Origin: Clostridium sp. | GTDB taxonomy: Bacteria; Bacillota; Clostridia; Lachnospirales; Lachnospiraceae | Length of the DNA: 64,000 nucleotides | Assembly (NCBI GenBank): GCA_018377235.1 | Contig: JAGZZT010000008.1 | Coordinates: forward strand, 1-64,000 | Direction of reading: 5' to 3' | Part shown: in pieces, positions 17,927-27,604 of the stretch | Position numbering within the stretch: position 1 is the stretch's first letter | Layout: each line of letters begins with the position of its first letter | Translations under genes and position numbers: made by a program | The notes under the pieces: generated by a model | What the model was told of the DNA's origin: nothing | Databases searched by the model: none | The model's input: only the letters and a program-made list of their open reading frames with translations

Positions 17927-18856
17927 TTAGTCGTTCTTCGCAGCCAGATTGGCCTGAACGCGGTTGTACAGCTCTCTAGCCGCATTGTAGCCCATCTTTT
18001 TCTGTCTGTAGTTGACTGCTGCTGACTCTACAATGACCGCCAGATTCCGCCCCGGACGGATTGGAATGGAATGGCAGACTACCTTATTGCCCAGAAATTC
18101 TGTATATTGATCTTCCATTCCCAGGCGATCGTATTCCTTGTCCTTATCCCACTCCTCCAGCTTGATCACCATGTCAATAGACTGTGTATCTTTCACACTC
18201 TCTACACCGAACAGTGTCTTTACATCAATGATTCCGATTCCGCGAAGCTCAATGAAATGGCGTGTAATGTCAGGAGCAGAGCCTATCAGTGTCTCATCAC
18301 TGACTCTCTTAATCTCCACCACATCGTCGCTGACCAGACGGTGTCCTCTCTTAATCAGCTCCAGAGCCGCCTCACTTTTTCCAATACCGCTCTCGCCCAT
18401 GATTAGAACACCCTCGCCGAATACGTCCACCAGCACTCCGTGAATGCTGATCATGGGGGCCAGCTTCACATTCAGCCAGCGTATCACTTCTGCCATCAGA
18501 TCAGAAGTTGTCTTTTTAGAAACCATACAGGGAACGCCATAGTAATTGCACAGCTCCAGCACACATTCATCCGGCTCCATCCCGCGGCTGTAGAGAAGGC
18601 ATGGAATTTTGCTGGAGATCAGCTTGTCATAAACATAACGTCTCCGATCCGGGGTCAGCGTATTTAAATAGGCCTGCTCCACATAGCCGATGATCTGCAC
18701 TCTCTCCTTGTCAAAATGATCAAAAAATCCTGTCAGCTGAAGAGCCGGGCGGTTTACATCCGGGTGAACCAGGACTGTCTTCTCCGTATCCAGCTCCGGA
18801 GTCATATTTCTCAAATCCATTTTTTTAATTAATTCTTTAATTGTCACTCCATACAT
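17927..18856 (-). CDS. hprK: HPr kinase/phosphorylase
   Basis: A bifunctional enzyme that phosphorylates or dephosphorylates Ser46 of HPr and Crh in carbon catabolite control. It has 309 residues. The P-loop GESGIGKS is at 154-161, preceded by SIHGVLVDVFGEG. The signature ELRGIGIIDVKTLFG and the VIKLEEW stretch complete the catalytic domain. I chose ATG 18856 (AAAGGAG, 7 nt spacing); the longer frame to 18925 overlaps uvrC. Its likely extra substrate, the Crh-like protein, is encoded a few genes downstream. Confidence 0.96.
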   Translation of the reverse strand: MYGVTIKELIKKMDLRNMTPELDTEKTVLVHPDVNRPALQLTGFFDHFDKERVQIIGYVEQAYLNTLTPDRRRYVYDKLISSKIPCLLYSRGMEPDECVLELCNYYGVPCMVSKKTTSDLMAEVIRWLNVKLAPMISIHGVLVDVFGEGVLIMGESGIGKSEAALELIKRGHRLVSDDVVEIKRVSDETLIGSAPDITRHFIELRGIGIIDVKTLFGVESVKDTQSIDMVIKLEEWDKDKEYDRLGMEDQYTEFLGNKVVCHSIPIRPGRNLAVIVESAAVNYRQKKMGYNAARELYNRVQANLAAKND

Positions 18857-18921
18857 GGTGATTCTCCTTTCGCGGTCTTCACTCTGTGTTAAGCTTACTC
18901 TATCATTTTTCAGCCCGTTTG

Positions 18922-20787
18922 TCACTCCTTGGGATGAAAGAAATGATAAACGGCCTCCGCTGCGGCCTGATTCATCTGGGGTACAGATAAAAGTTCTTCC
19001 ACACCAGCATCCCGGACAGCCTCTATCGTCTTAAAATACCGCATCAGTGCCTTTCTTCTGGCAGGGCCGATGCCTTTGATATCATCTAAAACAGAGTGTA
19101 CCTGTTCTCTGCCTCGCAGACTTCTGTGGTATTCGATGGCAAAGCGGTGGGCCTCGTCCTGAATCCTGGTAATCAGCTTAAAACCCTCTGAATGGCGGTC
19201 AATGGGAATCTCCTCATTTCTATAATAGAGCCCTCTGGTTCGGTGATTATCATCCTTCACCATTCCGCAGACAGGAATCGAAATCTGAAGGCCTTGAAGA
19301 ACCTCCAGAGCAATATTCACCTGTCCCCGTCCTCCGTCCATCATAATCAAATCGGGAAATCTGGTGAAACTTCCCATGTCCAGATGCCCGCCCTCGGCGG
19401 CCAGCTCCTCCCTCTCTGCCAAACCATGAGAAAAGCGTCTCGTCAGGACCTCCCGCATGGAGGCGTAATCGTCCGGCCCCTGAACAGTTTTAATCCGGAA
19501 TTTCCTGTAATCATTCCGTTTCGGCCTGCCGTCCTCATAGACAATCATAGAGCCTACTGATTCGAATCCGCTGATATTCGAGATATCGTAGGCTTCGATA
19601 CGTTTTACCTTTGAGAGACCAATAAGCCCCCCAATCTGATTCATGGCTCCTGTCGTGCGAAGCTCCTCCCTCTTGATCTTTTCCTTGTCCTGGTCAAGCA
19701 CCATTCTGGCGTTTTTTTTCGCCAGCTCTACCAGCTGCTCCTTCTCTCCCTTCCTGGGAACAAGAATCTTTACCTTCTGCCCCCGCCTTTCGCTCAGAAA
19801 ACGGCTGATTAACTCCGCGTCCTCCAGCTCCTCCTGACACCAGATCTCATGAGGGATAAAGGGTGTGCCAGCGTAAAACTGCTTCACAAATCCATTTAAA
19901 ATCTGACTGTTCGATTCTGCGGTTCCCGCTTCTACATGAAAATGCTCACGTCCTATCAGTCTTCCATCACGGACAAAAAAGACCTGAACTACCACATCTG
20001 TCTCATCCTTGGCCATGGCAATAATATCCCTGTCATCCATGCTCTGGCTTGTAATTTTCTGCTTCTGGGCAATCTGGGTCACACTTTTAATCAAATCCCG
20101 GTACTCTGCTGCCTTCTCAAACTCCATCTGCTCGGAAGCCTCGTACATTTTGTCCGTCAAAAGCTTCGTCACGGGCGCGTATTTCCCACCCAGGAAGTCC
20201 AGGACACCCCGAATCTGTTTCTGGTAATCTTCCTTTGAAATATACCCCTGGCAGGGAGCGCCGCACTGTTTGATATGATAATACAGGCAGGGCCTGTCCT
20301 TTCCAATATCCCGCGGAAGATTTCTGGTGCAGGTGCGGATTTGATAAATCCGGTGCAGCAGATCTATGGTATCCTTTACTGCCCCGGCGCCGGTAAACGG
20401 ACCAAAATATTTATTTTTATCCTTCTTCATAATTCTGGAAAACAGGATCCTCGGGTACTCTTCCGCTACCGTCACCTTGATATAAGGATAAGTTTTATCA
20501 TCCTTCAGCATGGTATTGTAGCGCGGACGATGCTCCTTGATCAGATTGCACTCCAGCACCAGCGCCTCCAGCTCTGAGTCTGTAATAATATACTCAAATC
20601 TTGCAATATGGGAAACCATCTTCTCAATCTTCGCAGTCTTGTTCCTGCTGCTCTGGAAATACTGGCGCACTCTGTTCTTCAGACTGATCGCCTTTCCCAC
20701 ATAGATGATCTCATCTTTGTCATCGTGCATAATATAAACTCCTGGCTGAGCCGGAAGCTTTTTCAGTTCTTCTTCTATATGAAACAT
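18922..20787 (-). CDS. uvrC: Excinuclease ABC subunit C
   Basis: Makes both incisions in nucleotide excision repair. It has 621 residues: an N-terminal GIY-YIG nuclease ([18 protein letters not shown]), a UVR motif near residue 210-240 ([13 protein letters not shown]), an RNase H-like nuclease domain ([17 protein letters not shown]) and C-terminal helix-hairpin-helix ([17 protein letters not shown]). The start overlaps the DUF1653 gene by 13 bp. uvrB lies 11 kb away in a different unit. Confidence 0.97.
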   Translation of the reverse strand: MFHIEEELKKLPAQPGVYIMHDDKDEIIYVGKAISLKNRVRQYFQSSRNKTAKIEKMVSHIARFEYIITDSELEALVLECNLIKEHRPRYNTMLKDDKTYPYIKVTVAEEYPRILFSRIMKKDKNKYFGPFTGAGAVKDTIDLLHRIYQIRTCTRNLPRDIGKDRPCLYYHIKQCGAPCQGYISKEDYQKQIRGVLDFLGGKYAPVTKLLTDKMYEASEQMEFEKAAEYRDLIKSVTQIAQKQKITSQSMDDRDIIAMAKDETDVVVQVFFVRDGRLIGREHFHVEAGTAESNSQILNGFVKQFYAGTPFIPHEIWCQEELEDAELISRFLSERRGQKVKILVPRKGEKEQLVELAKKNARMVLDQDKEKIKREELRTTGAMNQIGGLIGLSKVKRIEAYDISNISGFESVGSMIVYEDGRPKRNDYRKFRIKTVQGPDDYASMREVLTRRFSHGLAEREELAAEGGHLDMGSFTRFPDLIMMDGGRGQVNIALEVLQGLQISIPVCGMVKDDNHRTRGLYYRNEEIPIDRHSEGFKLITRIQDEAHRFAIEYHRSLRGREQVHSVLDDIKGIGPARRKALMRYFKTIEAVRDAGVEELLSVPQMNQAAAEAVYHFFHPKE

Positions 20788-21359
20788 GACGAATCGTCCC
20801 TCTTATCTCTGCGAAGCCTCGACGCATCATAATGCATCTGAAGCTTCAAATACCGTCTGATTCCCTCAATCTGCTCCTCCAGAGATCCATATCTGGTGCT
20901 GATATCCAGATAGACACAGATACTGTCCAGTTCCCGCTTTCCCACACAGCCTTCCATCCGTCTGAGAACTGCCAGCTGCTCTTCCGTACTTTCTGCGTCA
21001 AGAAATTCAATCAGGAATGGATTGGGCTGATCTGGAACTTTTGTCTCCACACTCTGTTCTGACATTTCCTCCTGCGGATTCTGTTTCCTGGCATCTTCCC
21101 CTGGCTCCTTCTCCTTTTCCTGCCGGCCAGGCTCTGTCCTTTCAAACCGGAATTCCTGCTCCGCATCTGGATATTTTTCCCGATCCACAGAACTTAAAAA
21201 GTTATCCAGCGGACGGGCGTAGATTCCATAATCTCCATACAGAGCCTGATAGATCACAAGCTGCTCTCCTGTCTCTGAATGAGAGGCAACCGCCACAATC
21301 TGATACATATTATTTTTAAAGTGCCTGTAAAATTCCCCTGGTTTTGGAATTCTGTCCAT
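20775..21359 (-). CDS. DUF1653 domain protein
   Basis: A 194-residue protein. The first 65 residues or so ([38 protein letters not shown]) form the small beta-rich DUF1653 domain. A charged Glu/Lys/Gln linker follows, then a helical C-terminal segment. The function is unknown. ATG 21359 has GGAGG 7 nt upstream. The longer open frame to 21587 would cover the promoter and is rejected. It leads into uvrC by a 13-bp overlap. Confidence 0.85.
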   Translation of the reverse strand: MDRIPKPGEFYRHFKNNMYQIVAVASHSETGEQLVIYQALYGDYGIYARPLDNFLSSVDREKYPDAEQEFRFERTEPGRQEKEKEPGEDARKQNPQEEMSEQSVETKVPDQPNPFLIEFLDAESTEEQLAVLRRMEGCVGKRELDSICVYLDISTRYGSLEEQIEGIRRYLKLQMHYDASRLRRDKRDDSSCFI

Positions 21360-21392
21360 TTTTATGCCTCCGTCCTCTTGCATGCTGACGAT

Positions 21393-21422
21393 AGTATACC
21401 ATTTTCCCCCTGTCTCTGCCAG
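21393..21422 (-). promoter_or_regulatory. Probable promoter of the DUF1653-uvrC gene series
   Basis: CTGGCA (21417-21422), an 18-bp spacer and TATACT (21393-21398) on the minus strand, about 34 bp upstream of the DUF1653 start codon. Confidence 0.5.
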
Positions 21423-21561
21423 TAAAAATGTAGTTTCCCGCAGTCTTCTGGAAATTTTTTTAAGAAAAATCATTTTCCCTCTACTCAAAACGTATTTTTT
21501 GTAGCATAATAGATAGGAATTTAATGCGACAATATTACAGAGTAGATAAGGACGGTAAACT

Positions 21562-23043
21562 ATGAGAACAGGATTCGATAATGACAAGTATCTGAAAATG
21601 CAGTCCGATCACATCCGCAAGAGAATCGGACAGTTCGGCGACAAGCTTTATCTGGAATTCGGCGGAAAGCTGTTTGACGACTATCATGCTTCCCGGGTGC
21701 TTCCCGGCTTCGCCCCGGACAGCAAGCTCCGGATGCTTCTCCAGCTGGCAGATCAAGCTGAAATTGTCATCACCATCAACGCGGCTGATATTGAAAAAAA
21801 CAAAGTCCGCTCTGACCTGGGAATTACCTACGATGTAGACGTTCTCCGTCTCATTCAAACCTACACCGAGAAGGGGCTTTATGTAGGCAGCGTTGTCATC
21901 ACCCATTATGCAGGCCAGTCCAGCGCGGATCTTTTTAAGAAAAAACTGGAAAATCTGGGAATTAAGGTTTACCGCCATTATATTATTGAGGGCTATCCCT
22001 CCAATATTTCCCTCATTGTCAGCGATGAGGGCTATGGAAAAAATGAGTATATTGAGACGACCAAGCCCCTTGTCATCGTCACAGCGCCCGGCCCTGGAAG
22101 CGGAAAGATGGCCACCTGTCTTTCTCAGCTGTACCATGAAAATAAGAGAGGCATCAAGGCCGGCTATGCCAAGTTTGAAACCTTTCCTATCTGGAATATT
22201 CCTCTTAAACATCCAGTCAACCTGGCCTACGAGGCAGCTACTGCAGATCTGAACGATGTCAACATGATAGATCCCTTCCATCTGGAGGCCTATGGCGTCA
22301 CTACTGTCAACTACAATCGGGATATCGAAATTTTCCCGGTTCTCAATGCTATTTTCGAGGGAATCTACGGCAGCTGTCCATACAAATCTCCTACAGATAT
22401 GGGAGTAAATATGGTAGGAAACTGCATCAGCAACGATGAAGTCTGCTGCGAAGCATCCAGACAGGAAATTATCCGCCGGTATTATCAGGCTCTGAGCCGC
22501 GTGGTGAAAGAACAGCCAGGTGCCAAGAACGAGGTTTATAAGATCGAACTTTTGATGAAGCAGGCTAAGATTATTACCAGCATGCGTTCTGTTGTACCTG
22601 CTGCTAATGAACTGGCCGCTGCAGAGGGTTCTCCAGCGGCAGCTATGGAGCTTCCGGATGGCACCATTGTTACAGGAAAAACCAGCAACCTTCTGGGGGC
22701 CTCCGCTGCTCTTCTGTTAAATGCAGTTAAAGCTCTGGGCGGAATCCCCCATGAACGCCACCTGATTTCTCCGGCTTCCATTGAGCCTATCCAGAAATTG
22801 AAAGTCGACTATTTAGGAAGCGCCAATCCCCGTCTCCACACTGACGAGATTCTGATCGCTCTTTCCACCTGCGCTGCCTCTGATGAGGACGCTAAGCGTG
22901 CGTTAGAACAGCTTCCGAAACTGAAAGGCTGCCAGGTTCATACCTCTGTAATCCTGTCTGACGTGGATATTAAAACCTTCAAAAAGCTGGGAATCGAACT
23001 GACCTGTGAACCAGTTTATGAGCATAAGGGAATTTATCACTAG
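21562..23043 (+). CDS. DUF1846 protein (P-loop-like, unknown function)
   Basis: A 493-residue soluble protein matching the DUF1846 family, which is widespread in anaerobic Bacillota. TAPGPGSGKMATCLSQLYHE (about residues 174-193) resembles a nucleotide-binding loop. The ligand and reaction are not established. The gene is monocistronic, divergent from the DUF1653 gene, and ends at a strong bidirectional terminator. ATG 21562 follows AAGGACGG. Confidence 0.9.
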   Translation: MRTGFDNDKYLKMQSDHIRKRIGQFGDKLYLEFGGKLFDDYHASRVLPGFAPDSKLRMLLQLADQAEIVITINAADIEKNKVRSDLGITYDVDVLRLIQTYTEKGLYVGSVVITHYAGQSSADLFKKKLENLGIKVYRHYIIEGYPSNISLIVSDEGYGKNEYIETTKPLVIVTAPGPGSGKMATCLSQLYHENKRGIKAGYAKFETFPIWNIPLKHPVNLAYEAATADLNDVNMIDPFHLEAYGVTTVNYNRDIEIFPVLNAIFEGIYGSCPYKSPTDMGVNMVGNCISNDEVCCEASRQEIIRRYYQALSRVVKEQPGAKNEVYKIELLMKQAKIITSMRSVVPAANELAAAEGSPAAAMELPDGTIVTGKTSNLLGASAALLLNAVKALGGIPHERHLISPASIEPIQKLKVDYLGSANPRLHTDEILIALSTCAASDEDAKRALEQLPKLKGCQVHTSVILSDVDIKTFKKLGIELTCEPVYEHKGIYH

Positions 23044-23054
23044 ACTCTGAACCA

Positions 23055-23104
23055 GAAAACGCCTCTGCGAATCACTTCATTTACTGATTCGCAGAGGCGT
23101 TTTC
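23055..23104. terminator. Bidirectional terminator between the DUF1846 gene and ftsH
   Basis: A perfect 20-bp inverted repeat (23055-23074 with 23085-23104) around a 10-nt loop. Its outer bases give T-rich tails on both strands. It serves two convergent genes. Confidence 0.93.
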
Positions 23105-23152
23105 TTTTGCACACTGGCACTGATTTCTAACTATAAATCAGCCCTGGCGATC

Positions 23153-25291
23153 TTAATTCTGTGTATCCTGCTTTTTCTCCTCTATCTCAGACTCCGGCTG
23201 CTGTTCCTTACTCTCTTTTGCCGGCTCAGGTACTTCTTCTGATTCCTGCTGTTCTGGCTGTTCAGGCTCTTCTGGCTCTGAAAATGCCTCTGCCTTGTCC
23301 TGAACGGCGTTCTCTTTCGCAGTGCTTGAAGTCTCCTCTGAGTCTGAGCCTTCAGAAGCTTCCGTCTTCTCTTTCAAGTCCAGACGGCCATTTTCCTCCT
23401 CAGGCTCTGGAATTCCCTTGATTTCACGCAGAATCTTCATAAATTCCTTGCCCGTGATCGTCTCCTTCTCTATCAGGAAGGCAGCGATAGCGTCCAGAGC
23501 ATCCCTGTTCTCCTGAAGCATAGATTTGGCTTCCTCGTAGGCTTCTTTCAGAATCATCATCACTTCTTTGTCAATATCTGCCGCCGTCTCGTCGCTGCAG
23601 TTGAGCACCGTTCTTCCGCTCAGATACTGATCCTCTCTGGAGGCCAGTCCGATTAAGCCGAACTTATCGGACATACCGTACTGCGTCACCATAGCTCTGG
23701 CAATTCTGGTAGCCTGCTCAATATCGTTGGAGGCTCCTGTCGTTACAGTGTCGAAGACAATCTCCTCCGCCGCGCGGCCTGCTAAAAATCCCACCAGCAT
23801 AGCGTGGATTTCCTTCTTGGTATTTAAGTATTTTTCCTCCTCAGGCACCTGCATGACATAGCCCAGAGCGCCCATGGTACGAGGCACAATCGTAATTTTC
23901 TGAACTGGCTCCGCATCCTTCTGAAGCGCATTCACCAGCGCATGGCCTACCTCGTGGTAGGAGACAATCCGTCTCTCCTCCTTGCTGAGGATTCGGTCCT
24001 TCTTCTCCTTGCCTACCAGCACAACCTCCACGGCCTCGAACAGATCCTTCTGAGAGACAGCCTGGCGGCCGTGTTTGACAGCCGTAATAGCCGCCTCGTT
24101 CATCATGTTGGCCAGATCCGCGCCCACTGCCCCGGAGGTAGCCAGAGCAATCTCCTCAAAGTTTACCGTCTCATCCAGCTTCACATCTTTGGAATGAACC
24201 TTTAAAATATTAATTCGTCCCTTTAAATCCGGCTTATCCACAATCACCCGGCGGTCAAAACGGCCCGGACGCAGAAGCGCCGGATCGAGAATTTCAGGGC
24301 GGTTTGTCGCTGCCATGACCAGAAGTCCCTTGGAGGAATCGAAACCGTCCATCTCAGACAGCAGCTGGTTCAGGGTCTGCTCCCTCTCATCGTTTCCTCC
24401 CAGGCGGGAATCACGGCTCTTTCCAATGGCATCCACCTCATCGATAAAGATAATGCAGGGAGCGGACTCCTGAGCCTGCTTAAACAGATCCCGGACACGG
24501 GAAGCTCCCACGCCCACGAACATCTCCACAAAGTCTGATCCGGACAAAGAGAAGAAAGGCACCTTGGCCTCTCCGGCCACAGCCTTGGCAAGCAGCGTCT
24601 TACCAGTTCCAGGAGGTCCCACTAAGAGCGCTCCCTTAGGCAGCTTGGCACCAATCTTTGTATATTTTCCCGGATTGTGGAGGAAATCTACAATCTCTTT
24701 CAGGGATTCCTTAGCTTCGTCTTCACCTGCCACATCTTTAAAGGTAATTCCCGTCTCCTTCTGGACGTAAACCTTGGCGTTGCTCTTTCCAACGCCCATG
24801 ATTCCGCCTCCTCCGCCTCCTCCCATTCTTCTCATCATAAAATTGAAAAAGAAGAACAGAATTGCAATAGGAAGGATCCAGTTTAAAATCACCAGAAGAA
24901 TCTCCACCCCTGCGTCAGCCTCCTTAGCTTCGTAGGTGGCTACGCCGGCCTCATCCAGCTTCTCCAGAAAGTTAGGATCGTTAATCGGCACGGTATAATA
25001 CTCCTTGCCAATAAGGTTTCCCCATCTGTCCTTACTGGACTGGTACTTGGAGGAATTTTTATTTGGTGTGATAAGAATCCTTCCGCCGCTGAGAGTCACA
25101 GACTCTACTTCATGATTCTCCAGCATCTGATTGAACTCGCTGTAGGGAATATTTTCTTTATTTGCGTTATTCAGCCATGTATTCATAACCATGACGCAAA
25201 GCATCGTAAACATCAGGGTAATGATAACAACTGTAATGTTTCCCTTCTTCGGCTCTTTCTGATTTCTGCCATTCTTACTGTTGTTGTCCAT
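23153..25291 (-). CDS. ftsH: ATP-dependent zinc metalloprotease FtsH
   Basis: A membrane-anchored AAA+ protease that degrades misfolded membrane and regulatory proteins. It has 712 residues with two transmembrane segments (about 18-40 and 129-152). Walker A GPPGTGKT is at 225-232, the second region of homology [21 protein letters not shown] is around 328-348, and the zinc site is HEVGH at 446-450. The last 85 residues or so are a strongly acidic Glu/Pro/Ser tail absent from the Escherichia coli protein. Start ATG 25291 has a modest GGAG site. Confidence 0.96.
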   Translation of the reverse strand: MDNNSKNGRNQKEPKKGNITVVIITLMFTMLCVMVMNTWLNNANKENIPYSEFNQMLENHEVESVTLSGGRILITPNKNSSKYQSSKDRWGNLIGKEYYTVPINDPNFLEKLDEAGVATYEAKEADAGVEILLVILNWILPIAILFFFFNFMMRRMGGGGGGGIMGVGKSNAKVYVQKETGITFKDVAGEDEAKESLKEIVDFLHNPGKYTKIGAKLPKGALLVGPPGTGKTLLAKAVAGEAKVPFFSLSGSDFVEMFVGVGASRVRDLFKQAQESAPCIIFIDEVDAIGKSRDSRLGGNDEREQTLNQLLSEMDGFDSSKGLLVMAATNRPEILDPALLRPGRFDRRVIVDKPDLKGRINILKVHSKDVKLDETVNFEEIALATSGAVGADLANMMNEAAITAVKHGRQAVSQKDLFEAVEVVLVGKEKKDRILSKEERRIVSYHEVGHALVNALQKDAEPVQKITIVPRTMGALGYVMQVPEEEKYLNTKKEIHAMLVGFLAGRAAEEIVFDTVTTGASNDIEQATRIARAMVTQYGMSDKFGLIGLASREDQYLSGRTVLNCSDETAADIDKEVMMILKEAYEEAKSMLQENRDALDAIAAFLIEKETITGKEFMKILREIKGIPEPEEENGRLDLKEKTEASEGSDSEETSSTAKENAVQDKAEAFSEPEEPEQPEQQESEEVPEPAKESKEQQPESEIEEKKQDTQN

Positions 25292-25341
25292 AAATCTAAG
25301 TTCTCCATTCTGAATAGATTCTGCTTCGTCTATTCTATACC

Positions 25342-25370
25342 ATTATAGTGTCCATCTCCCTATAAATCAA
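25342..25370 (-). promoter_or_regulatory. Promoter of ftsH
   Basis: TTGATT (25365-25370), a 17-bp spacer and TATAAT (25342-25347) on the minus strand, about 50 bp upstream of the ftsH start. Confidence 0.75.
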
Positions 25371-25472
25371 GAACTGAAACTATTAAAATGCTATAAACAG
25401 CCTCAGTGTATATTTTTCTCATTTCAGGCGCATGATAAGGATAATAAACAAAACAGACAGGAGGTAACAACT

Positions 25473-25760
25473 ATGAAATCAGCTGACGAACATGTAAGCA
25501 GAGATATCAGCTCCCTGAAAGAAAGCAGAAAAATCAAACCTGTCTCCATGGAAGAACTGAAAAAACGATACGGAGATGAATTGAGAGCCATGAACCATGT
25601 GCCGGAGGATCTGGCAGACACATCGGACTTTGACTCCTGCTCCGCCATGGACTGCACAGGCCTGATACCAGCTCCCCCTCTGTCTGAAGCAGAGCTTGAA
25701 TCCTACGAAGATCTGTACCAGATTTTTCCCAAAACTTTGAAGGAACCGAGAAAGGTATAA
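25473..25760 (+). CDS. Small acidic protein of unknown function
   Basis: Ninety-five residues, MKSADEHVSRDISSLKESRK onward, acidic overall, with two Cys in DFDSCSAMDC and a Pro-rich segment LIPAPPLSEAE. I do not recognise a family. GGAGGTAACAACT directly precedes ATG 25473, a convincing ribosome site. It lies 137 bp upstream of the radical SAM gene on the same strand and may be co-transcribed. No signal peptide or membrane segment is present. Confidence 0.6.
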   Translation: MKSADEHVSRDISSLKESRKIKPVSMEELKKRYGDELRAMNHVPEDLADTSDFDSCSAMDCTGLIPAPPLSEAELESYEDLYQIFPKTLKEPRKV

Positions 25761-25897
25761 AATCGCAGGAATGGTAAATTCTGCTTCCCCCTCTTGCTTT
25801 TTCCTCTCCCCTCCTGCTATACTGGCATAATCGGAGAGTTGCACTTTGCTGCTCTGTTTTATCAATCAGCATCAGCAGACAAGAGGAGAATCCATCT

Positions 25898-26872
25898 ATG
25901 AGCCATCAGACCTTAAACAAAAGTATCCATGAAAATTCACTTTCTCCTGCCGCAGGGATTTCCCAGTACGAAAACTGCAGTCTCTGCCCCAGAAGCTGCG
26001 GCGTTAATCGCTATGAAACCTTTGGCTTCTGCGGCTGCGGCACAGTTCCCAAAGCTGCCAGAGCTGCTCTCCACCATTGGGAGGAACCCTGCCTCAGCGG
26101 AATCCACGGAAGCGGAACGGTATTCTTCTCCGGCTGTACGCTCCGGTGCTGCTTCTGTCAGAATTATCAGATCAGCAGCGAAGGTCATGGAAAAGAAATC
26201 AGCGTTTCACGCCTTTCTGAAATCTTTCTGGAGCTTCAGGAACAGGGAGCGCACAATATTAATCTGGTAACTGCCACACAATTTCTTCCCTCCGTTATCC
26301 AGGCGCTTGAACAGGCTGCCCCGTTTCTCCATATTCCTGTGGTTTATAACTGCGGCGGCTATGAAAGTCTGGAAACTGTTCGTGCCCTCAAACCATATGT
26401 AGATGTGTGGCTGCCTGATTTAAAGTATTTAAGCAGCTCTGTTTCAAACCTTTACTCAAAAGCTCCCGATTATTTTTCTGCAGCTTCCAGGGCAGTGCAG
26501 CAGATGATACGCCAGACAGGCCCGCTGCTCTTTGAAGAATTCTCTGAAAATGGCCAGACCTGCCGTCTCTTAAAAAGAGGTGTTATTCTTCGCCATATGG
26601 TGCTTCCAGGGCAGAAAGAGGATTCGATCCGCCTTTTAGACTGGGTAAACGAAACGCTGCCCAAGGGCCATTTTCTCTTAAGCCTTCTGAGTCAGTACAC
26701 ACCATTTTATAAAAGTTATGAACATCCGGAAATAAATCGCAGAATTACGACTTATGAATATGAAAAGGTGCTGGATCATGCAATCCGCCTGGGGTTGACT
26801 GATGGGTTTATGCAGGAAAAAAGCAGCGCAAAAGAGGAATACACACCTCCATTTGAATTTCAGGGACTTTAA
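25898..26872 (+). CDS. Radical SAM protein, PflX/activating-enzyme-like
   Basis: A 324-residue radical S-adenosylmethionine enzyme. The cluster motif CTLRCCFC (CxxxCxxC) lies near residues 82-89. An N-terminal four-Cys set (CSLCPRSCGVNRYETFGFCGC) may bind another metal site. Family members resemble pyruvate formate-lyase activating enzymes (PflX type), but no glycyl-radical partner is nearby, so the substrate is unknown. ATG 25898 follows AGGAG. It stands downstream of the small acidic protein gene, and a hairpin follows. Confidence 0.85.
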   Translation: MSHQTLNKSIHENSLSPAAGISQYENCSLCPRSCGVNRYETFGFCGCGTVPKAARAALHHWEEPCLSGIHGSGTVFFSGCTLRCCFCQNYQISSEGHGKEISVSRLSEIFLELQEQGAHNINLVTATQFLPSVIQALEQAAPFLHIPVVYNCGGYESLETVRALKPYVDVWLPDLKYLSSSVSNLYSKAPDYFSAASRAVQQMIRQTGPLLFEEFSENGQTCRLLKRGVILRHMVLPGQKEDSIRLLDWVNETLPKGHFLLSLLSQYTPFYKSYEHPEINRRITTYEYEKVLDHAIRLGLTDGFMQEKSSAKEEYTPPFEFQGL

Positions 26873-26926
26873 AACGGCACTCAGAAAATAGGATCTGCGT
26901 GTCGATTCCGTTTATTTTTCACAGTT

Positions 26927-26967
26927 AAAGAGGGTATTGATGTTTTTTTATCATCAATACCCTCTTT
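26927..26967 (-). terminator. Strong hairpin ending the orphan transcription unit
   Basis: A perfect 16-bp inverted repeat (26927-26942 with 26952-26967) around a 9-nt T/A loop. The T-run after it is poor on both strands, so it may be an RNA-stabilising 3' hairpin as well as a terminator. Confidence 0.6.
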
Positions 26968-27328
26968 ATACTATCTCGTCCATGGGTTTGTACCTCATTT
27001 CTTAATCTTTTATCTATATTAAATTTTTCTTTTCCTCTTCCTTTATTTTTACGCCGAATATTTTTCCTTTCATTTTTTTATCTATTTCGATACGAACCAT
27101 TCTTCCTAATAATACTTTCTCGTCATATCACCAGGCCGACTCTTTTCGGATTTAATAGATGGGTTTCGGTCTCTTTTATAAAGGATTTCGAGGAGTTCCT
27201 TTGTCTGATTTTTTATTCAGACGAGTTTATGTTGCTGGTGGACTGTACCTCCTTATTTGAGATTTCCTTTGGACTTTTCCTTTAGAGGAAGTTCCTTTGG
27301 ATTGTTTTTAAGTTCTCTTTGTTTTGTT
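26927..27328 (-). ncRNA. Putative structured ncRNA of about 400 nt, family not recognised
   Basis: This minus-strand stretch runs from a perfect promoter to a strong hairpin and has no convincing ORF. The best candidates are a 28-codon frame at 27014-27100 and shorter ones, all with weak ribosome sites. The 5' part repeats TCCAAAGGAA-like words. A local hairpin GTCTGA/TCAGAC lies at 27203-27222, and CTCGTC beside it can pair with GACGAG words further downstream. It is not 6S, tmRNA or RNase P by their hallmark sequences. Clostridial RNA classes such as the raiA motif are possible but unverified. Confidence 0.5.
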
Positions 27329-27334
27329 GTCTTT

Positions 27335-27363
27335 ATTATAGCCTAATGCCTCCGCTTTGTCAA
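27335..27363 (-). promoter_or_regulatory. Perfect consensus promoter of the orphan unit
   Basis: TTGACA (27358-27363), a 17-bp spacer and TATAAT (27335-27340) on the minus strand. The predicted start is near 27328. It is one of the two fully consensus promoters I found in the window. Confidence 0.85.
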
Positions 27364-27466
27364 TATTTTTTTAATATTTTTATATAATTTCTGACTTATA
27401 TTCTTTTTACCATCTATAATCTAATATAAATAGTGTTTTTTGTTCTTTTATTTTATACTTTTTTAA

Positions 27467-27495
27467 TTGAAAACACGTTCTTTTTTCTATATAAT
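27467..27495 (+). promoter_or_regulatory. Promoter of the DUF5688 gene
   Basis: TTGAAA (27467-27472), a 17-bp spacer and TATAAT (27490-27495). It is divergent from the orphan-unit promoter and leaves a leader of about 100 nt. Confidence 0.75.
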
Positions 27496-27604
27496 AAATT
27501 CTATCCAATCTTTCAGCATAATATCAGTGTACACACTGCTGCTATGCTGTCTATCATTCATTTTCACATTTAACAATTCTTTTATTCTACTGAAGGAGGC
27601 ATGT

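Noticed and set aside
14756..20787. Run of uvrC, hprK, murB, rapZ, whiA, crh and dnaE as a novel cluster
   Set aside because: This order is widely conserved in Bacillota; only the Glu15 change in the Crh-like protein is unusual.
27014..27100. 28-codon Lys/Glu-rich frame inside the orphan transcription unit
   Set aside because: Weak ribosome site, low complexity and only a small part of the transcript; kept as an alternative in the finding, not as a gene.
27467..27604. Extended N-terminus of the DUF5688 protein with a hydrophobic, signal-like stretch
   Set aside because: It begins in the -35 hexamer of the promoter and lacks a ribosome site; AAGGAGG marks the start at 27605.
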